Part shown: positions 35,701 through 40,375 of the stretch, piece by piece
Numbering within the stretch: position 1 is the first letter of the stretch
Layout of the letters: each line of letters opens with the position of its first letter
Assembly: GCA_030220185.1 (NCBI GenBank)
Contig: JASPKZ010004955.1
Span: 372,001 to 436,000, forward strand
Source: Diploptera punctata
Taxonomy: Eukaryota; Arthropoda; Insecta; Blattodea; Blaberidae
Reading direction: 5' to 3'
Length of the DNA: 64,000 nucleotides
The notes under the pieces: model-generated
What the model was told of the DNA's origin: nothing
Databases searched by the model: none
The model's input: only the letters and a program-made list of their open reading frames with translations
Position numbers and translations under genes: made by a program

Positions 35701-36005
35701 TATGTAGGTATGGAAAATTTGGTATTTGCATTTTCCAGAACTGAAGGAAAGTTACATACTGTTACAGAGTCCCTCAGATATACAAAAAAAATTAGATACT
35801 GGTTGTATAATGAAAAGTAACAATTCAATATTTTGAAACAGGTGGCTCTGCAGAGAAGAATGGTGAGCTGTGTGCTGGAGATGAACTGTTGAATGTGAAT
35901 GGTACAGATGTTACTCTTCACTCTCGTATTGAAGCATGGGGTCTTATGAAACGTTTATCTGATGGACCCGTGAGTCTGACAGTGCGTCACAGGCTCAACA
36001 AATGA
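6178..36005 (+). CDS. IL16/PDZD2-like two-PDZ protein gene (3' part, five exons)
   Basis: The only host gene supported here. Joined exons 6178-6520, 9756-10401, 20870-20998, 30846-31131 and 35842-36005 encode a Ser/Pro-rich segment, an acidic poly-Glu run, a proline-rich [10 protein letters not shown] segment and two PDZ domains. PDZ-A has the ligand loop VGITLAGG and continues through [23 protein letters not shown] has [20 protein letters not shown] and then [17 protein letters not shown], ending at TGA 36003-36005, 12 residues after [17 protein letters not shown] closely resembles the last PDZ of vertebrate pro-IL-16 and PDZD2, and Drosophila big bang is a candidate orthologue. Such proteins are cytoplasmic scaffolds that bind C-terminal peptides. 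All introns are GT-AG. Phases are 2 (into the first exon), 0, 0, 0 and 1. The 5' exons lie upstream of the window. Exon 2 holds an apparent one-base frame slip. Confidence 0.9.
6590..6745 (+). mobile_element. tRNA-derived SINE
   Basis: A tRNA-like head with a B-box match (GGTTCAAACCC near 6640) and an A-box-like GATGGACTAGAGG is followed by an unrelated body that fades near 6745. No clear target duplication was found. It lies in the first visible intron. Confidence 0.6.
6915..6999. repeat. Compound (GT)n-(ATGT)n-(AT)n microsatellite
   Basis: Three adjoining simple repeats: GT dinucleotides to about 6940, ATGT tetranucleotides to about 6965, then AT dinucleotides. Confidence 0.95.
7041..7313. 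repeat. Palindromic pair of tRNA-like repeats
   Basis: Two copies of one sequence lie head to head: 7062-7132 on the minus strand and 7221-7291 on the plus strand. Their flanks (TATGATAAGAAAAATAA and its reverse) are also inverted. Each folds as a cloverleaf on inspection: acceptor TGCCTGG with CCAGGCA, an anticodon stem CTGAG with CTCAG around the loop GTACAGA (nominal anticodon ACA), and a T-arm B box GGTTCGAATCC or close. A related unit is at 7342-7411 and a fourth, interrupted one at 7640-8000. This looks like a repeat derived from a tRNA, not functional tRNA genes. Confidence 0.65.
7342..7411 (-). repeat. tRNA-like repeat, third copy
   Basis: Reverse complement has acceptor TGCCTGG, an A-box-like CATAATTGGTAGTGC, an anticodon stem CTGGA with TCCAG around GTATCAA (nominal anticodon ATC), and a B box GGGTTCAATCCC. 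The 3' acceptor strand CCAAGCA has one mismatch. Its flanks match those of the neighbouring copies, so it belongs to the same repeat. Confidence 0.6.
7667..7945 (+). mobile_element. Foldback element with hammerhead-like arms and 12-bp target duplication
   Basis: Near-perfect inverted arms (about 7667-7793 and 7797-7909) are followed by a tail with ACCTCATAGTGATTAATTCC. The element interrupts a tRNA-like repeat and is flanked by the 12-bp direct repeat CTGAACCTCTGG (7655-7666 and 7946-7957). Each arm holds CTGAGGA, a GAGAC/GTCTC stem and GAAA (7819-7847 on plus, 7721-7749 on minus). This is the core order of a hammerhead ribozyme. No protein is encoded. Confidence 0.88.
8094..8120. repeat. (TA)n microsatellite
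   Basis: Uninterrupted TA dinucleotides, followed by short TTTA repeats. Confidence 0.9.
8121..9755. other. Intron sequence without a clear feature
   Basis: No intact coding frame is visible. The stretch at about 8550-8830 has the CT-rich, TTCTTCATC-type look of a reversed LINE 3' end (reverse translation contains GGKRPISRW), but it is too decayed to assign. The acceptor of the next exon ends at 9755. Confidence 0.4.
9756..10401 (+). CDS. PDZ gene, second visible exon (frame slip in poly-Glu)
   Basis: Acceptor TGCAG ends at 9755 and donor GTAATT starts at 10402. The exon starts in phase 0 with [19 protein letters not shown], continues to DPEEEEEE, then changes frame at GAAA (9849-9852). From 9853 the other frame reads on through more Glu, [20 protein letters not shown] and [15 protein letters not shown], then a Ser-rich stretch, to the start of PDZ-A with the loop VGITLAGG. 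The exon is 646 nt (3n+1), while the flanking exons need 3n, which fits one extra A. Either the allele is broken or the base is an assembly error. Confidence 0.88.
10402..11320. other. Intron; contains an unexplained coding-like stretch
   Basis: From about 10665 back to 10497 on the minus strand there is an open frame with protein-like composition: [16 protein letters not shown], then an acidic run and [11 protein letters not shown]. It has no clear start or end and I do not recognise it. It may be a transposase or gene fragment. The rest is AT-rich with nothing visible. Confidence 0.4.
11050..11135 (-). repeat. Dispersed tRNA-like repeat
   Basis: The block AAAATTATACGCTCAGACTGGG with an inverted end (CCAGTCTGAGCATATAATTTT) recurs at about 31755-31870 and, shortened, at 13896-13960. 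The copies share a TTCAAATATAA flank. A GGGTTCAAGC match resembles a B box. Likely a small SINE or foldback; class uncertain. Confidence 0.5.
11321..11527 (-). mobile_element. Foldback element with 11-bp target duplication
   Basis: Arms of about 85 bp are almost perfect inverted repeats around GTATCGACGACAAAGTGTCGATAC. The tail is at the left (AACATTATGAGG, the reverse of the family tail), so the element points to the minus strand. CCAAAATATGT is repeated at 11310-11320 and 11528-11538. Arms include TTACCTCATACATCTATG, also found in the element at 28629-29412. Confidence 0.85.
11585..12060 (-). mobile_element. LINE 3' end
   Basis: Minus-strand frame 12048-11830 reads [20 protein letters not shown], then [22 protein letters not shown] and WFGHLKRM in a shifted frame. 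This is the standard C-terminal region of insect LINE ORF2. It ends in an ATG-rich tail at about 11590. Truncated, with at least one frameshift. Confidence 0.8.
12453..12647 (-). pseudogene. GIY-YIG endonuclease domain of Penelope-like element
   Basis: Contains [20 protein letters not shown]. The GIY and YIG triads are 10 residues apart, as in GIY-YIG nucleases, and the Cys pair CKDC is typical of Penelope-type domains. It is followed by [17 protein letters not shown]. In the family this domain nicks the target to start reverse transcription. It is a fragment out of frame with the RT segments, so not functional as it stands. Confidence 0.85.
13484..13788 (-). mobile_element. tRNA-derived SINE with 12-bp target duplication
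   Basis: Flanked by GAGACATAATAG at 13472-13483 and 13789-13800. Reverse complement starts GGGGCACGCCATAGCGTAG (A-box region) with B box GGTTCGAGTCCC and ends in a CTTTACCTTTAC tail. A second copy in the same orientation is at 39056-39353. Both copies sit inside Penelope elements. Transcription would be by RNA polymerase III from the internal promoter. Confidence 0.92.
14008..14400 (-). mobile_element. Foldback element (outer), interrupted by another
   Basis: Tail at the left (AATCAAAATTACAGTGGGAAG, then CACTATGAGG) and arms with TATCTCACCTCATAAA and its reverse. The match to the element at 31355-31636 extends through tail and arms. Its right arm is split by the insertion at 14146-14376. Confidence 0.8.
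14146..14376 (+). mobile_element. Foldback element nested in a foldback
   Basis: Long inverted arms (about 14150-14235 and 14250-14340, with TTTGACTCACCTCATACTCC) are followed by the tail AACCTCATAGTGTTATTTCC. AAAACATTTT is repeated at 14136-14145 and 14377-14386. Removing the element and one repeat rejoins the arm of the outer foldback. Confidence 0.85.
14485..14630 (+). mobile_element. LINE 3' fragment
   Basis: Plus-strand frame reads [19 protein letters not shown], then W and V residues spaced as in LINE C-termini. Short and decayed; no tail identified. Confidence 0.55.
16162..17061 (-). mobile_element. LINE (family B), 5'-truncated, 13-bp target duplication
   Basis: CCATTTCCGCTTT is repeated at 16149-16161 and 17062-17074. 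The minus strand starts at RT motif B ([20 protein letters not shown] near 17000). It continues in frame 16837-16211 with [18 protein letters not shown] and [14 protein letters not shown], to [14 protein letters not shown] and a stop, then a GAAGAAGAAGAA tail. The last part (208 codons) is intact. Another copy of the same end is at 25393-25696. Confidence 0.93.
16211..16837 (-). pseudogene. LINE family B ORF2 C-terminal part
   Basis: A 208-codon open frame covering the region after the catalytic YADD-type motif: KTKIMAFHG (thumb side), [10 protein letters not shown], then [34 protein letters not shown] and the C-terminal basic [12 protein letters not shown]. The catalytic palm motifs lie upstream of this frame (FADD-like region near 16870) or are lost by truncation. 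Product would be an incomplete reverse transcriptase without endonuclease. Confidence 0.85.
17183..17789 (+). mobile_element. PIF/Harbinger-type element, copy 1
   Basis: Ends GGGTCGCATGTTTGGAC and, reversed, GGGTCGTATGTTAGAAC are inverted repeats. TTA flanks both sides (17180-17182 and 17790-17792), the 3-bp TWA duplication expected of PIF/Harbinger. It is 607 bp, with a conserved short ORF and an internal palindrome (AAGCTACCTGCGGAGGTAGC, about 17302). Two near-identical copies are at 28644-29246 and 54663-55258. Superfamily assignment rests on the duplication and ends. Confidence 0.88.
17372..17608 (+). CDS. Short conserved ORF in Harbinger-type element
   Basis: A 78-codon frame. The likely initiator is either the first ATG or the ATG at 17417, which gives [19 protein letters not shown]. 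It continues with [15 protein letters not shown] and [20 protein letters not shown]. The acidic, Arg/Phe-rich style resembles N-termini of ALP1/HARBI1-like nucleases, but no DDE residues are present, so it cannot be a complete transposase. The same frame is open in all three copies. I interpret it as the residual N-terminus of an internally deleted transposase gene. Confidence 0.55.
   Translation: MVIDVLCCFIQHLSKMSDLEDFDHVFGIHGEEEFDRVYQRIQLEEQENRRNIACRRRVCIRYYLRDASINAFLYSRRK
18487..19514. other. Intron without a clear gene
   Basis: A 40-bp scrap at about 18616-18655 resembles the RTE 3' end (ACTAACTCACAGGC, then GAACCCATTGGTTC). The rest shows nothing recognisable. Confidence 0.4.
19526..19707 (+). 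mobile_element. Foldback element with 11-bp target duplication
   Basis: Arms of about 70 bp pair almost perfectly (ATTGTTTATTTTTGATTTCA and reverse), with a loop near GTCACAAAGGATGTGAC. The tail AACCTCATAGTGTTATTTCC is followed by TATCTACATAACTTAAT. ACAGTAGAAAT is repeated at 19515-19525 and 19708-19718. GACGAAACCC in the arm is the GAAA side of the hammerhead-like core, but the CTGANGA side is lost at the loop. The left arm matches the end of the Penelope copy at 32876. Confidence 0.88.
19769..20190 (-). pseudogene. hAT-type (ZMYM1-like) transposase fragment
   Basis: Minus-strand reading from about 20190 gives, with stops and shifts, [24 protein letters not shown] and KSHELSEV. An open frame (19975-19769) follows with [27 protein letters not shown]-like residues and [18 protein letters not shown]. 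This order (TTF-type zinc-binding region, then a CFLAQQELPFRGH-like motif) is that of the N-terminal half of hAT/ZMYM1-like transposases. The catalytic C-terminal half is absent. No terminal repeats were identified. Confidence 0.75.
20191..20869. other. Intron without a clear feature
   Basis: AT-rich. ATTATGAGGTTTAATTTAAT at about 20581 resembles the foldback tail in reverse, but no second arm follows. The exon acceptor TGGCAG ends at 20869. Confidence 0.4.
20870..20998 (+). CDS. PDZ gene, third visible exon (PDZ-A core)
   Basis: Acceptor ATGGCAG and donor GTAACT. 43 codons, phase 0 to 0: [20 protein letters not shown], then [20 protein letters not shown]. It supplies the middle strands and second helix of PDZ-A; the helix start (THRESLNIL) has the usual His that contacts class I peptide ligands. 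The exon is isolated between introns of about 10 kb on each side. Confidence 0.93.
21225..21480 (-). mobile_element. Small insertion with hammerhead-like motif
   Basis: Absent from the other copy of repeat X. On the minus strand 21359-21334 reads CTGAAGA, a GGTAC/GTACC stem, then AAAA where GAAA is expected. This motif style is common in Penelope-linked short repeats. Boundaries are approximate. Confidence 0.5.
21785..22800 (+). mobile_element. LINE (CR1/Jockey-like) C-terminal fragment
   Basis: Frame 21784-22074 reads [20 protein letters not shown] and [14 protein letters not shown] second frame, 22110-22373, reads [20 protein letters not shown] and ends in [10 protein letters not shown] plus a stop. 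This is the usual end of LINE RT proteins. It is followed by AT-rich sequence and a TTA microsatellite. It lies inside the long-TIR transposon. Confidence 0.75.
22687..22740. repeat. (TTA)n microsatellite
   Basis: TTA triplets with two phase slips, probably grown from the tail of the adjacent LINE fragment. Confidence 0.9.
23546..24037. other. Intron; possible transposase N-terminus
   Basis: A minus-strand frame ending at 23816 contains [19 protein letters not shown]. Its acidic Ser/Asp style recalls N-termini of piggyBac-like transposases, and a piggyBac-type MITE lies just downstream at 24042. Too short to call. Confidence 0.35.
24042..24194. mobile_element. piggyBac-type MITE
   Basis: TTAA at 24038-24041 and 24195-24198 flank ends CCCTTTAGGTATCA and, reversed, CCCTCTGCATGCCA. 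Length is 153 bp with no coding capacity. TTAA plus CCCT ends is the piggyBac signature. Confidence 0.7.
24199..24475 (-). mobile_element. RTE 3' end with small terminal inversion
   Basis: Minus-strand RTE C-terminal region ([17 protein letters not shown] in frame 24435-24217) with the AGTTAGTT-type tail at about 24200. At the truncated 5' end, ATTCCCCATTTGTGCCACAT is followed within 30 bp by its reverse (ATGTGACACAAATGGGGAAT). This looks like a 5' inversion made during insertion. Confidence 0.8.
24480..25051. other. Intron without a clear feature
   Basis: AT-rich sequence; I see no coding frame, inverted end or known repeat. Confidence 0.4.
25056..25365. mobile_element. Probable piggyBac-type MITE
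   Basis: TTAA at 25052-25055 and 25366-25369, with ends CCCATTTGCTTC and, reversed, CCCATTCACATC. 310 bp, non-coding. Ends are only partly matched. Confidence 0.55.
25393..25696 (+). mobile_element. LINE family B 3' end, 12-bp target duplication
   Basis: AACATGGGTTCC at 25381-25392 and 25697-25708 flank a 304-bp insertion. An open frame encodes [19 protein letters not shown] through [12 protein letters not shown] and a stop at 25648-25650, then a GAAGAAGAAGAA tail. It matches the end of the copy at 16162-17061. Confidence 0.92.
25930..26975 (+). mobile_element. Degenerate LINE (family A-like)
   Basis: In shifting plus frames: [11 protein letters not shown] (RT motif A) near 25940, [14 protein letters not shown] (motif C) near 26217, [11 protein letters not shown], then TLTYGSETW near 26570 and [17 protein letters not shown] microsatellite has expanded inside the coding part at 26715-26750. 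It ends with [13 protein letters not shown] and a GATGATGAT tail. Confidence 0.8.
26715..26750. repeat. (TA)n microsatellite inside LINE coding sequence
   Basis: TA dinucleotides within the region equivalent to DIRDEL in related LINEs, so the expansion arose after insertion. Confidence 0.85.
27307..28505 (+). mobile_element. Tigger/pogo element, internally deleted
   Basis: Ends CAGTAAAACTTGTTTAATCC and, reversed, CAGTAAAACTTCTTCAAAG; TA at 27305-27306 and 28506-28507. 1199 bp. It carries a broken transposase 5' part. The reversed copy at 15086-17795 shares most of the sequence. Confidence 0.92.
27784..28270 (+). pseudogene. Tigger-like transposase N-terminal fragment
   Basis: The ATG at 27784 begins [15 protein letters not shown]. 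After a frame change, 27827-28156 reads [20 protein letters not shown] (helix-turn-helix), [13 protein letters not shown] (second DNA-binding region, CENP-B-like) and [11 protein letters not shown] further shifted stretch reads [13 protein letters not shown] and IFNADKM. The last is where the first catalytic Asp of the DDE domain should lie. The remainder of the catalytic domain is deleted. Confidence 0.85.
28644..29246 (+). mobile_element. PIF/Harbinger-type element, copy 2
   Basis: Same ends as copy 1, flanked by TAA at 28641-28643 and 29247-29249. 603 bp; differs from copy 1 by a 3-bp loss in the internal palindrome, one base, and scattered substitutions. It landed in the end of a foldback element. 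Confidence 0.88.
28829..29065 (+). CDS. Short conserved ORF in Harbinger-type element, copy 2
   Basis: Same 78-codon frame as at 17372-17608, with one visible amino-acid change (Arg to Cys in [10 protein letters not shown]). No catalytic residues. Function unknown; probably a transposase N-terminal remnant. Confidence 0.5.
   Translation: MVIDVLCCFIQHLSKMSDLEDFDHVFGIHGEEEFDRVYQRIQLEEQENRRNIACCRRVCIRYYLRDASINAFLYSRRK
29434..29640 (-). mobile_element. Foldback element, ACCTCTTA subtype
   Basis: Arms (about 29453-29535 and 29555-29630) pair around a CAGCGATTACAGAGTCTGACC loop. AAGAGG replaces the usual ATGAGG in the tail and arms. On the minus strand near 29530-29508 CTGACGA is followed by AGC-rich bases and GAAA, a hammerhead-like arrangement. 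Confidence 0.78.
29700..30830 (-). mobile_element. Penelope-like element, degenerate copy (second lineage)
   Basis: The minus strand has, in broken frames, an RT C-terminal region (about 30800-30330) and a GIY-YIG remnant [20 protein letters not shown] with SSFAKHIIN near 30150-30040. A hammerhead-like core lies on the minus strand at 29737-29711 (CTGATGA, GGAAC/GGTTAT stem, GAAA). It reaches to within about 15 bp of the acceptor of the next PDZ-gene exon. Confidence 0.75.
30846..31131 (+). CDS. PDZ gene, fourth visible exon (end of PDZ-A, start of PDZ-B)
   Basis: Acceptor TTTGCAG and donor GTAAAA; 286 nt, phase 0 to 1. It begins [15 protein letters not shown] (last strand of PDZ-A), then a linker with [15 protein letters not shown] and [17 protein letters not shown], then the PDZ-B ligand loop [20 protein letters not shown] and [13 protein letters not shown] is the canonical carboxylate-binding loop. 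Confidence 0.94.
31355..31636 (+). mobile_element. Foldback element with hammerhead-like arm
   Basis: Arms with GAGCTGGAGAAAC and ATCTCACCTCATAAA pair with the right arm at 31500-31590. The tail is ACCTCATAGTGCTCTTCCC, then ACTATAATTTTGATT. On the minus strand, 31465-31435 reads CTGAAGA, an AGGGC/GCCTT stem and GAAA. It matches the outer foldback at 14008-14400. Confidence 0.82.
31755..31870 (-). repeat. Dispersed tRNA-like repeat
   Basis: Second good copy of the repeat at 11050-11135, with GGGGTTTGAACCCAGGACC (B box in reverse) and inverted ATTATACGCTC and CAGCATATAATTT flanks. Followed by ATCCATCATTGAGATG, which also occurs near 11000 and 51160. Confidence 0.5.
32160..32500 (-). mobile_element. 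Degenerate LINE 3' end
   Basis: Minus-strand translation shows [24 protein letters not shown] and a Trp/Gly-rich end in several frames. This is the usual pattern of a LINE ORF2 C-terminus, heavily decayed. Confidence 0.5.
33252..33836 (-). pseudogene. Penelope-like element, linker and GIY-YIG nuclease
   Basis: 194 codons. Starts in the region after the RT palm ([13 protein letters not shown]), continues through [12 protein letters not shown] and a Lys-rich linker, and ends in the GIY-YIG nuclease: GIY at residues 162-164 and YIG at 175-177, with CKDC between, then a frame break after GKTKKE. The Arg of RNLDTRTKEH in relatives and the rest of the nuclease are lost here. In Penelope elements this domain cuts the target DNA. 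It is out of frame with the RT upstream because of a stop and a shift near 33840-33905. Confidence 0.85.
33904..35082 (-). CDS. Penelope-like reverse transcriptase (largest intact frame)
   Basis: 392 codons, the largest clean Penelope frame here. A Lys-rich N-terminus (residues 1-40, coiled-coil-like) is followed by [17 protein letters not shown] (139-155), [15 protein letters not shown] (214-228), RT motif [13 protein letters not shown] (281-292, catalytic Asp 283), motif [19 protein letters not shown] (341-358) and motif C RRYVDD (377-382, catalytic Asp pair). The gene stops after VKQKQL, where relatives continue, so the nuclease is cut off by a nonsense codon. The RT itself keeps its catalytic residues. 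Role: target-primed copying of the element RNA. Confidence 0.9.
   Translation of the reverse strand: MNLKMKKKIDAQKKKIINLKPELKKLKKYKSTKRITTKLGGDKENEKNVINLSSEKFTKEEISILDKGLKTCISYSNNLEDYIADVEIAIDDINYEEQTIIRKECGEVIEKIKNTKTGNICKTNMKKVRNINNKNVVFSKSDKGNNLVILDKEDYNDRMENLLKGEEYEEIKTNPLAKTIKEVETSLKSIKKIMTQKEKFKLKIPNPRNPNIHGLPKIHKDGKKMRPIINNINSPTYNISKWLSNKFKGMEKFENLAVENSYQLVEKLENVEMEPSERLVSFDVTSLSTNIPTDTTLKILEKWLKENKLDDDSVKEYIKLTKLCLNQMFFTFRGKYFRQKSGLAMGNPLSPFLANMFMGNFECHVTTAHPLMFKFWRRYVDDIIAIVKQKQL
35200..35570 (-). mobile_element. LINE C-terminal fragment
   Basis: Minus-strand reading contains [20 protein letters not shown], then [11 protein letters not shown]. These are typical of the region after the RT palm in insect LINEs. 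Several stops. Confidence 0.55.
35842..36005 (+). CDS. PDZ gene, terminal exon (end of PDZ-B, stop)
   Basis: Acceptor GAAACAG ends at 35841; enters in phase 1. It reads [20 protein letters not shown], then [20 protein letters not shown], then [13 protein letters not shown] and TGA at 36003-36005. It completes PDZ-B; the helix start SRIEAW parallels TRFEAW in pro-IL-16. The protein ends 8 residues after the last PDZ strand, as in pro-IL-16-type C-termini. Confidence 0.94.
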
Positions 36006-37325
36006 CAGTTGTATACACTTTACTTTCATTAATACAATAAGCAACTAACATATGAGTGCAATATCAAGTGCCAAAATAGTGCAATTGAAGAATGACTTTG
36101 TGATAACAGGCTCTAGAGTATGCCATATTATGTAACACTAAGAGATGATATAATGGCTAATGACCAGAATGGGATCTAGTTACAAAAAGTTTGGGAATTT
36201 GTAGTGAAGAAATATGCAGAGAAGTGACACCACATTGTTAAGAAGAGAACAGGTTTTTTTTTAAACTGATGAAGAGAATATAACAAGGCCATACATGGAA
36301 AAAAAAAAAAAAGAGATGCTATGAAGATTTGTTTGGTTCATGTATGAAGAGAAAATATCTTAAATGTATGAAAGCAGTTATCTGTAAAAAATGAAATCAT
36401 GTATATAAATAGAAGTTATTTATACGTGAAGAATTAGACTAAAGTGAATAGATTATTTCATGGCAGAGAAGACAGGACTCTTGAAGTATTTACCAATAGC
36501 TTAGCTTCTCTGCCCCGCATTGTTGCCGAGTTGAGGCTCTGCACTGAAGATTTGTCTTCTTGTGTCCAAAAAGCCTATGCAGTATTGAATATCCACGACA
36601 TATTCTACAGAAAGAGCTCATTTTTACCTTCGTCAGTTGAAATCCCAGATTCTGAGATATTGCAACTCTTTTTAAATTAAAAAAGGCAGTTGCAGTTGTC
36701 ATATTATATGTTATACAATAAGGGAGTGTTTAAATGATGTATGTATTCTATAAATGTGTTATGAAATTAAAATTTATTTCAAAACAGTATGGTTAAGTTG
36801 GAATCTGCCTTGAAATAATCCAGTCACTATAGTAATACATTTCTCATGAAGAATGGTGTCATAAGATTAGGACTTATTTAACAAAGTTGCAAGTTTTTGT
36901 AACTTGCATAAGCATTTGTGAAATTTAAATATTTAAACTTCTATTAAATTATAGAATATTTTTTTCCCCAAGTTGGCTATGTTTGCATATAATGTATCCT
37001 TGAATTTTGTCACCTGGTGCTATTTAAAGTTTGAAAGTGGTATTACTTTTATTCTTAATGAATGATTACAGGTCAATTATGTGTATGTTTAAAATCCATA
37101 ACAAGTGAAGGAAATGATACCAAACATTTGATTTCAATTTTTTTTTTTTTCCTTTGTATAATGTATATTAACTTCAGCATTCTCTGCCTTATCTTTTTTT
37201 AATCATCTCATAATGAGAAATGTATGTAACATAAAAATTTGCACTTGGACTACTGTAAATAGCTAAAGAAAAATGTTTATTACATTATCTGACCAATTTT
37301 GAAAGGCTGATAAGTTTGGAAGTCT
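36006..37325 (+). other. Probable 3' UTR of the PDZ gene
   Basis: Follows the stop codon without any repeat. There is no AATAAA, but ATTAAA occurs at about 36766 and 36942. An open frame at 36444-36680 has no recognisable domain and is likely chance. The extent of the UTR is inferred. Confidence 0.4.
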
Positions 37326-37686
37326 CCTGCCATAGCCTAATGGTTTAAGGCATGATGTCTTGGTGCAGAGCTACAGGACTTGCACTGGCTCAAGGCCCCC
37401 ATGGGAGAATAAATTTTCTCAAAGAATTTCGGCCAGTATAGGACTGATACCCACTCAGCATTGTGAGGAATTTGGGTTGCTACAATAAATAGCAACTCTA
37501 CGTTGAGAAAACCAGCTAAAACAGCTGTGGAACCTGACATGCTGACAACATGTCACCCCAATACTGGCTAGATGATCATCCAATTCTGTGATCAACACAT
37601 ATGGATGTGAGGACAGCAGCCGGCTGGTAGGCAACAGGTGTTCTAGGCATGTCGTGCCATGGAGGGAATAAATTTGTAAATAGAAA
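37326..37686 (+). mobile_element. tRNA-derived SINE (second family)
   Basis: The head ATAGCCTAATGGTTTAAGGC fits an A box. The body contains CCCATGGGAGAATAAATTTT, GGTTGCTACAATAAATAGCA and GATGTGAGGACAGCAGCCGG. A reversed, diverged copy is at 44028-44285. No clear target duplication. Confidence 0.7.
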
Positions 37687-37702
37687 TAATAGTTACTAAT
37701 AA

Positions 37703-40111
37703 TTATTTTTAAAATTAATGTTGGGAGGCAAACATTATGAGGTAATAATCATATAACATTTGTTGGAGAAATTTTTTAAAAACTCACCTCATAAATTTCG
37801 TGCTTTCATGAGATCCAGGTTTCAGACAACAAAATCACGTCCATCAACTCCGACTGATGAAATTCTTCGTCCGTCAACTTTTCTATTACCAAAATCTTCT
37901 GTGCTGCCATCTATGGTTGAATTTATAAACTTAGAAATTATATTTTGTTCATTGGGAATATCAAAGTTCATCGATCTTTATTTATTCTTCTGAATATATT
38001 ATACCTTCTCCCAAACTTTCAGTTCTAAAGGTTATCCAATTGTTTTAAAAGCTTTGTTTCTCTTCTAATTTGATGATATTCTAGTAAACTATGTGCAGCG
38101 GGCAAATTTTTCAATTTCACAATTTTTAATATTTCTAAAATATTCTTTAGTATGAGTTTCCAAATTCCTTTTAGTTTTTCCTAAATATATTTTACTGCAT
38201 TCATTACAACTTATTTGATAAATTCCATATTTCTTAGTATCTGGGACATTGATTATTTTATTAATATTTAGAAGATTACCCAGACTAAACTTATTTATTG
38301 GTGCCAAAGTAACATACTTATCAAAAAAAAATTTGAAACTTCCTATGCATTTCAGGTTGGTAAGTAATTTTCTTGATTTTTTTCTTTTCCTTGCAAATTT
38401 GTAGTGTATGTATTCTTGAAGTCTTTTTTTCTCTTTAAATGTCTTTAGTTTATTTGTTATTACTTCATATGAAAACCATTTTATATAGCTGTGTTAAAGA
38501 TATATATTTTCTTTAAATTTTCTCCATTTAATGGGATATTTGTCAATCTGTGTATTAGGCTATTAAATATTGCATTATATACAATGTGATTGAAACCCGA
38601 TGATTTAATATTGTATGGGTTAATGAGTGAGGCTATACGTGGTCTCTGCTATTACAACATAGATTAGATATTAATATACCCTTTCTCAATCTGCATGCTC
38701 TCCGTGGATTATCACAGAATAATTTCTATTTACAACATTACTCATCCTCCATGGGCATTTATATATTACAATAATGTATACGAGGTATGATTATAGCTTT
38801 CGACAGTATTCTAAACAAAGCTTCACTATAAAGTGTGACTAATACAAACAACAAATAAAGAGAACCAATAAACATTTACTATTCATTTACGATAGCAGAG
38901 ATTCTATGCGCTGAGCCTGAGTTACGCAGAGTTGCTTCATTTCCTATAAACATCTGCTAGTTCCAAAACATTTAATACTTTAATCTTTACTTTACTGTAC
39001 TTGACGTAATTCTAAATGAGATCATGAGAGAGTAAATCTTAAAGGAAATTCTCTTCTAAAGTGATCCCACAACAGGCCCGGAGGTCCTTGGGATAGTAGG
39101 AGGTTAAGGCTCCCACTTTTTCTAGACAATCGGCACTTTATGTCAGCCGGGTTGTCAGCCCTGCGTGACGGCCGCCTTTACCCCCAGAACAAGCATCTAG
39201 TACTCATTTCCGTTAGGGGCCGAGTCGACCCCCGGGCCATAGTGCCGCCAGAGGGTTTGGGTCAGTTTAAAAATCCTGACCCCAACAGGACTTGAACCCT
39301 CGACCCTCCAGCTTGTAGCTCAGTGCCTTAACCACTACGCTACGGTGTGCCCCAAGGAAATTCTCTTGCATTAGTAATAAATCATTAACTACAATCATTA
39401 ACCAAAAGTGATACTATCTTTAATATAAAGGGTAGTCATGAAAATGAAATGAACAAGATAGCGGCTGTAAGTCAAAATTACCAAAAAAGAATAATGAAAG
39501 TTAAGATAATCCAAAACAATCTTCTCCAAATGCAATAATAATATTAATAACCTCACTCATACTTTACACTCAAACTACAAACATAGTACAAAAATGATAC
39601 TCAACTCATAAGTTTCTTCTTGATACAGCCTTAACAAAATATTCCAAATGTTGAAATAATAGCTGGGGGATTCACTTACTTGAACCCCTCCCAATTTTAG
39701 AGAAGTGTCTTCCCAATTCTTAGGAAGACTGCTTGACTGTTCAAAGCCAGTGCCCAGACTGCTTAAAGTTTCATGTCACTGCAGATGGACCTCCCTTTCA
39801 CGCAATGTGTGCGTGCAGAGGGTGAGTTCGGAAAAGACTGGGGACTAAAGGAGAAAGGGATCAAGGAAGTACACACCTAATAACGCACAATCAACATCAC
39901 TGCATCACCACAGTTAAAAAAAATTCAAAATTACACATACACAGTTCAATATAATTATCTGTATGGTTAACAGAGAATTTGACGGCCAAAGAATTTCATC
40001 ATTTGGAGTTGTGACTGATGATGGACAAGATGTAATATGAAACCTGGGTCTCGTGAAAAGCATGAAATTTATGAGGCGAGTTTTTCAAAATTTTCTCCAA
40101 CAAATGTTAAA
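37703..40111 (-). mobile_element. Penelope-like element, copy 3, with inverted ends and 12-bp target duplication
   Basis: AGTTACTAATAA is repeated at 37691-37702 and 40112-40123. The ends are inverted copies of each other: AACATTTGTTGGAGAAA with CTCACCTCATAAATTTC at about 37758-37830, and its reverse at 40050-40111. The tail (ATTATGAGG, in reverse) is at the left, so the element reads on minus. Inside, 38307-38089 encodes KYGIYQISCNECSKIYLGKT (GIY-YIG), and 38640-38320 has more decayed sequence of the family. A SINE (39056-39353) and unassigned DNA fill the rest. A CTGATGA and GAAAC pair lies at 40015-40042. Confidence 0.88.
39056..39353 (-). mobile_element. tRNA-derived SINE, 14-bp target duplication
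   Basis: AAGGAAATTCTCTT at 39042-39055 and 39354-39367. Same family and orientation as 13484-13788, with A-box and B-box (GGTTCAAGTCC reversed) in the tRNA-like head at the right end. Confidence 0.92.
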
Positions 40112-40189
40112 AGTTACTAATAAAATTAATAAATGTATATAATATACCTAAATATTCATTTTTAAATATAAAATTGATGTGAGTAACAT

Positions 40190-40375
40190 TATGAGGTATT
40201 TTATCAAAGAAATTGAATTGGTTGTTTACACCTCACTTCATATTTTGCTCATTCAACAGGACTACTTTCAAAGATAATTACCCCAATTTTTAGCCAAAAC
40301 CGAATGGATGTAATGAATGCCATTTCAAACTAGTCCCACGTTAGAGAGGTGAGGTGCAAAGAACCAATTCAATTT
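40190..40375 (-). mobile_element. Foldback element, diverged
   Basis: ACATTATGAGGTATTTTAT at the left (tail reversed), then arms CAAAGAAATTGAATTGGTTG and the reverse at 40355-40375, each with an ACCTCAC motif. It abuts the start of repeat X copy 2. Confidence 0.75.

Noticed and set aside
36444..36680. 78-codon frame after the PDZ-gene stop
   Set aside because: No domain, no splice context, single copy; most likely chance in the 3' UTR.
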